32,273 bases of DNA from NCBI GenBank assembly GCA_021831565.1, contig JAKBMM010000036.1:1-32273 (forward strand). The letters are read 5' to 3'. The position numbers and the translations under genes are program-made. Below are positions 30,031 to 32,273 of the stretch, piece after piece. Numbering within the stretch: the first letter of the stretch is position 1; each line of letters starts with the position of its first letter. The DNA is from Planctomycetota bacterium (GTDB lineage Bacteria; Planctomycetota; Phycisphaerae; WQYP01). The notes under the pieces were generated by a model that saw only the letters and a list, made by a program, of their open reading frames with translations, had not been told where the DNA came from and searched no databases.

Positions 30031-30987
30031 ATGGAAACGCAGGTATTTGCATTCGCACGAATTGAAGATGACGACGCACGTAAGCTCCTTTACGAAGAAA
30101 TTAAACAAGGTCGTTCTAGATTTGGTATGTGGAATCAAATCAAATCTCTGAAAGAAGAGTATTTCGGAAGAAACCGATTATTGCTAGAAATCCACAAAGG
30201 CGACTGGATCGTGCATATTAACATGCCGGAATACGGTAAATGCGTTGCTGTACAGGCAGCAGGGGAGTATCAATTCGACACTGGCGTAACGTGTTCCTGG
30301 GGACAAGATTTCAATAATGTCATCCCGAATGATCCCAGCACGATTGTTCAATTCGACCGTAGCGACAAGAACGTCCTGCCCTCCGTGAACTTGAGTCCCA
30401 TGAAGCGCATACAGCGTGTGCATCAAGTGGACGATTTTCTGAAGAGCATCGTGAACCTGAAGCAAGGGAAATACCGCCCCAGCGACGGAGGACGATCCGC
30501 CATCCATCTGAAGAACCGCCTCTTAAAACTGCTCCCTGAGATTACCAAAGCCATCCACGAAATGAACAAGAGCAAAGAGTTTGAGCGCTTCCTCGATGGG
30601 ATCTTTTCCGCGTTGCCAAATACCAAATCAACACCAAATGGATTCGGGTGGAAATCGGATTATGGCGCAGATATTCTCGTCGAGTTTCGGAATCCGATAT
30701 TGGGAATAGATCTGACAACGACATTAGTCGTTCAAGCCAAGTCTTATGAGGGGGATCACTGGGATCTGAGCGCTGTCGACCAGATCATCGAAGGTATAAG
30801 CAAATATGAGGCAGACGGCGGCCTTCTAATTACCACCGCGAACAAAACACAACGTCTCGAAGATTATATCCGCGAGAAATCTGAGAGCCTGAAAAAACCA
30901 ATTTATCTTATCGCTGGAACTGAAGTCGCTGAATTTGTTCTACGATATGCGCCCGAAAAACTCTTTGGGGATACTAAGGGACTGTAA
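30031..30987 (+). CDS. Mrr-like PD-(D/E)XK nuclease, orphan restriction-type protein
   Basis: A 318-residue protein with a C-terminal Mrr-type nuclease domain: Asp214 in DYGADILVEF, then LVVQAKSYEG with Gln235-x-Lys237, and AVDQIIEGISKYEADGGLLITTAN, the Mrr helix and strand. The N-terminal 130 residues (GMWNQIKSLKEEYFGRNRLLLEIHKGDWIVHINMPEYGKCVAV...) look like a separate recognition domain, possibly PUA/EVE-like, a fold used to read modified bases; this is inferred. No methyltransferase is adjacent, so a modification-dependent enzyme is plausible. The gene is more A+T-rich than its neighbours, suggesting recent transfer. The last two codons and the stop lie inside the inverted repeat of the insertion sequence that follows. 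Confidence 0.75.
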   Translation: METQVFAFARIEDDDARKLLYEEIKQGRSRFGMWNQIKSLKEEYFGRNRLLLEIHKGDWIVHINMPEYGKCVAVQAAGEYQFDTGVTCSWGQDFNNVIPNDPSTIVQFDRSDKNVLPSVNLSPMKRIQRVHQVDDFLKSIVNLKQGKYRPSDGGRSAIHLKNRLLKLLPEITKAIHEMNKSKEFERFLDGIFSALPNTKSTPNGFGWKSDYGADILVEFRNPILGIDLTTTLVVQAKSYEGDHWDLSAVDQIIEGISKYEADGGLLITTANKTQRLEDYIREKSESLKKPIYLIAGTEVAEFVLRYAPEKLFGDTKGL

Positions 30988-32270
30988 CAAAATAACTTGA
31001 TTCTTTCGCCATGTCATAGCCGATAATAAAAGCATGACACAAGAACGGACGCTTGATGGCAAGTATGAAGTCTTGCAAGCCGCCCTGAACGAACGCACGC
31101 GACGGCTGTGGGCGGGCACGGAGGCGGTCGCCTATGGCCGCGGGGGTATCGCCGCGGTGATGCGTGTCACCGGTATGTCGCGCAACACCATCGTGCGTGG
31201 CATCGCCGAAGCTGCCGCGGCCCATCCGCTGGACGTAGCCCGCATTCGTGCGCCGGGCGGTGGGCGCAAAGCCAAGGCGATGTTGGACCCGGGGCTGAAG
31301 CAGGCCTTGGAGCGCCGGGTGGAGCCGGTCAGTCGGGGCGACCCGGAATCGCCGCTGCGGTGGACGTGCAAGAGCACACGCCGGCTGGCCAGGGACTTGG
31401 CGGCCGAAGGCTACCAAGTCAGTCATCGGCTGGTGGCCGACTTGCTGCACGAGTTGGGCTACCGTTTGCAGGCCAATCGCAAGACCCGCGAAGGATCCAG
31501 CCATCCCGACCGCAACGCCCAGTTCGAGTACATCAACCGCGTCGTATCTCAAGCGATGGCGGGCGGCCAGCCGGCGGTCTCGGTGGATACCAAGAAGAAA
31601 GAACTGGTCGGAGACTTCAAAAATGGCGGCCGGGAATGGCGGCCGAAGGGTGCGCCGGAGGAGGTCCGGGTCCACGACTTTTTGGATAAACAGTTGGGCA
31701 AGGCGATCCCCTACGGGGTTTACGACCTGGCGCGCAACGCCGGCTGGGTCAGCGTGGGTGTGGACCACGACACGGCCACCTTCGCGGTTAACACCATTCG
31801 CCGCTGGTGGCGGACGATGGGCCGACCGGGCTATCCGCGGGCGCGTTCGCTGCTGATCGTGGCCGATAGCGGCGGGAGCAATGGTTCGCGCGTGCGGCTG
31901 TGGAAGTGGGAACTGCACCAGCTGGCGTGTCAGACGGGCTTGGCGATCCACGTGTGTCATCTGCCGCCGGGAACCAGCAAGTGGAACAAGATCGAACACC
32001 GGCTGTTCAGCTTCATCAGCCAGAACTGGCGTGGTCGGCCGCTGCTGACCCATGCCACGATCGTCAACCTGATCGCCCACACACGGACCACGTCCGGCTT
32101 GAAGGTCCGGTGCGAACTGGATGCCAAGCGGTACCCGCGCAAGGTCAAGGTGACCAACGCTCAGATGGAACAAATCCACCTGCGTCCCGACGCCTTTCAT
32201 GGCGAGTGGAACTATCTCATTCGACCAGGATGATCCCGCCTTAATCATCATATTATTTCGTTACAATCCC
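30978..32270 (+). mobile_element. ISAzo13-family insertion sequence, complete
   Basis: A 1293-bp element with one transposase gene. The left end GGGACTGTAACAAAATAA (30978-30995) is the inverted copy, with two differences, of the right end (32253-32270, reading GGGATTGTAACGAAATAA on the minus strand). TAA flanks the element on both sides (30975-30977 and 32271-32273), as a 3-bp target duplication would. The insertion is at the 3' end of the nuclease gene. The window stops right after the second TAA, so the right neighbour is unseen. Confidence 0.88.
31034..32233 (+). CDS. ISAzo13-family transposase
   Basis: A 399-residue DDE transposase of the ISAzo13 family. The N-terminal part has helix-turn-helix regions (AVMRVTGMSRNTIVRGIAEA and GYQVSHRLVADLLHELGY). 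The catalytic triad is readable as Asp in AVSVDTKKKELVGDFKN, Asp in LLIVADSGGSNGSR, and Glu in GTSKWNKIEHRLFSFISQNW. RTTSGLKVRCELD and KVTNAQMEQI complete the family pattern. The gene is intact, so the element may be active. GATAAT ends six bases before ATG 31034, and TTGATT lies 19 bp further up, so translation may be leaderless. Confidence 0.95.
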   Translation: MTQERTLDGKYEVLQAALNERTRRLWAGTEAVAYGRGGIAAVMRVTGMSRNTIVRGIAEAAAAHPLDVARIRAPGGGRKAKAMLDPGLKQALERRVEPVSRGDPESPLRWTCKSTRRLARDLAAEGYQVSHRLVADLLHELGYRLQANRKTREGSSHPDRNAQFEYINRVVSQAMAGGQPAVSVDTKKKELVGDFKNGGREWRPKGAPEEVRVHDFLDKQLGKAIPYGVYDLARNAGWVSVGVDHDTATFAVNTIRRWWRTMGRPGYPRARSLLIVADSGGSNGSRVRLWKWELHQLACQTGLAIHVCHLPPGTSKWNKIEHRLFSFISQNWRGRPLLTHATIVNLIAHTRTTSGLKVRCELDAKRYPRKVKVTNAQMEQIHLRPDAFHGEWNYLIRPG

Positions 32271-32273
32271 TAA

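Noticed and set aside
29783-30079. Minus-strand frame of 98 codons before the nuclease gene
   Set aside because: It overlaps the nuclease start and promoter, has no ribosome-binding site and no recognisable family.
30974-32251. Minus-strand frame of 425 codons across the insertion sequence
   Set aside because: Antisense to the transposase, which has the full catalytic triad; the antisense frame has no family pattern.

Overview
The window is about 60% G+C and reads as a chromosomal piece of a Gram-negative bacterium. The most likely group is Planctomycetota, perhaps a Phycisphaerae-type lineage. This is inferred from an ISAzo13-type insertion sequence, a BlaI/BlaR1-like pair with Ig-like repeats, LptB (lipopolysaccharide export), a secreted family-2 glycosidase, a family of two-gene toxin modules, and a CxxC protein of a type I associate with that phylum. 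No rRNA or other marker fixes the taxonomy.

Layout. (1) 1-4.8 kb, minus strand: HAD phosphatase, M20 peptidase/deacylase, class-III (GSA-aminomutase-like) aminotransferase and a PaaK/F390-type adenylate-forming ligase that runs off the left edge; the last three form a tight operon. (2) 4.9-7.15 kb, minus strand: a BlaI repressor and a BlaR1-like M56 metalloprotease with two C-terminal Ig-like repeats. A good promoter carries two BlaI boxes. The protease has a one-base frameshift. (3) 7.2-9.95 kb: a small mobile patch with two toxin-first toxin-antitoxin (TA) pairs, an integrase remnant, a nucleotidyltransferase remnant, an odd leucine-type tRNA-like sequence, a four-helix-bundle gene and tRNA-Pro(GGG). 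The 3' end of the tRNA-Pro gene is duplicated 1.49 kb away, like an attachment-site scar. (4) 10.0-13.65 kb, minus strand: aldolase-like barrel, PfkB kinase and aldehyde dehydrogenase, overlapping like a catabolic operon. (5) 13.7-25.0 kb: mostly core genes, namely radA, lptB, an acyl-CoA synthetase-like gene, birA, an SppA-type signal peptide peptidase, a lipoprotein, a CxxC protein, tRNA-Gly(CCC) and a secreted GH2 glycosidase. (6) 25.0-32.27 kb: an accessory island with a DUF4143-type ATPase, a MntA/HepT pair, a PIN-domain pair, a HigB/HigA pair, pieces of metallophosphoesterase and higB genes, dispersed small hairpins, an A+T-rich Mrr-like nuclease, and a complete ISAzo13-type element with its inverted repeats and a flanking TAA on each side.

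How it fits together. The two minus-strand metabolic operons look like small-molecule pathways whose substrates cannot be read from sequence. The island and the 7-10 kb patch look like the same kind of territory: TA pairs, gene fragments and short repeats. A recurring signature is a promoter whose -10 hexamer lies only 6-7 nt before the ATG. This occurs at three toxin genes, the ATPase, the transposase and radA, and predicts leaderless mRNAs. The most unusual single items are the leucine-type tRNA-like sequence with a large anticodon-loop insertion, the covarying duplicated tRNA-Pro end, and the orphan nuclease whose last codons are supplied by the insertion sequence.
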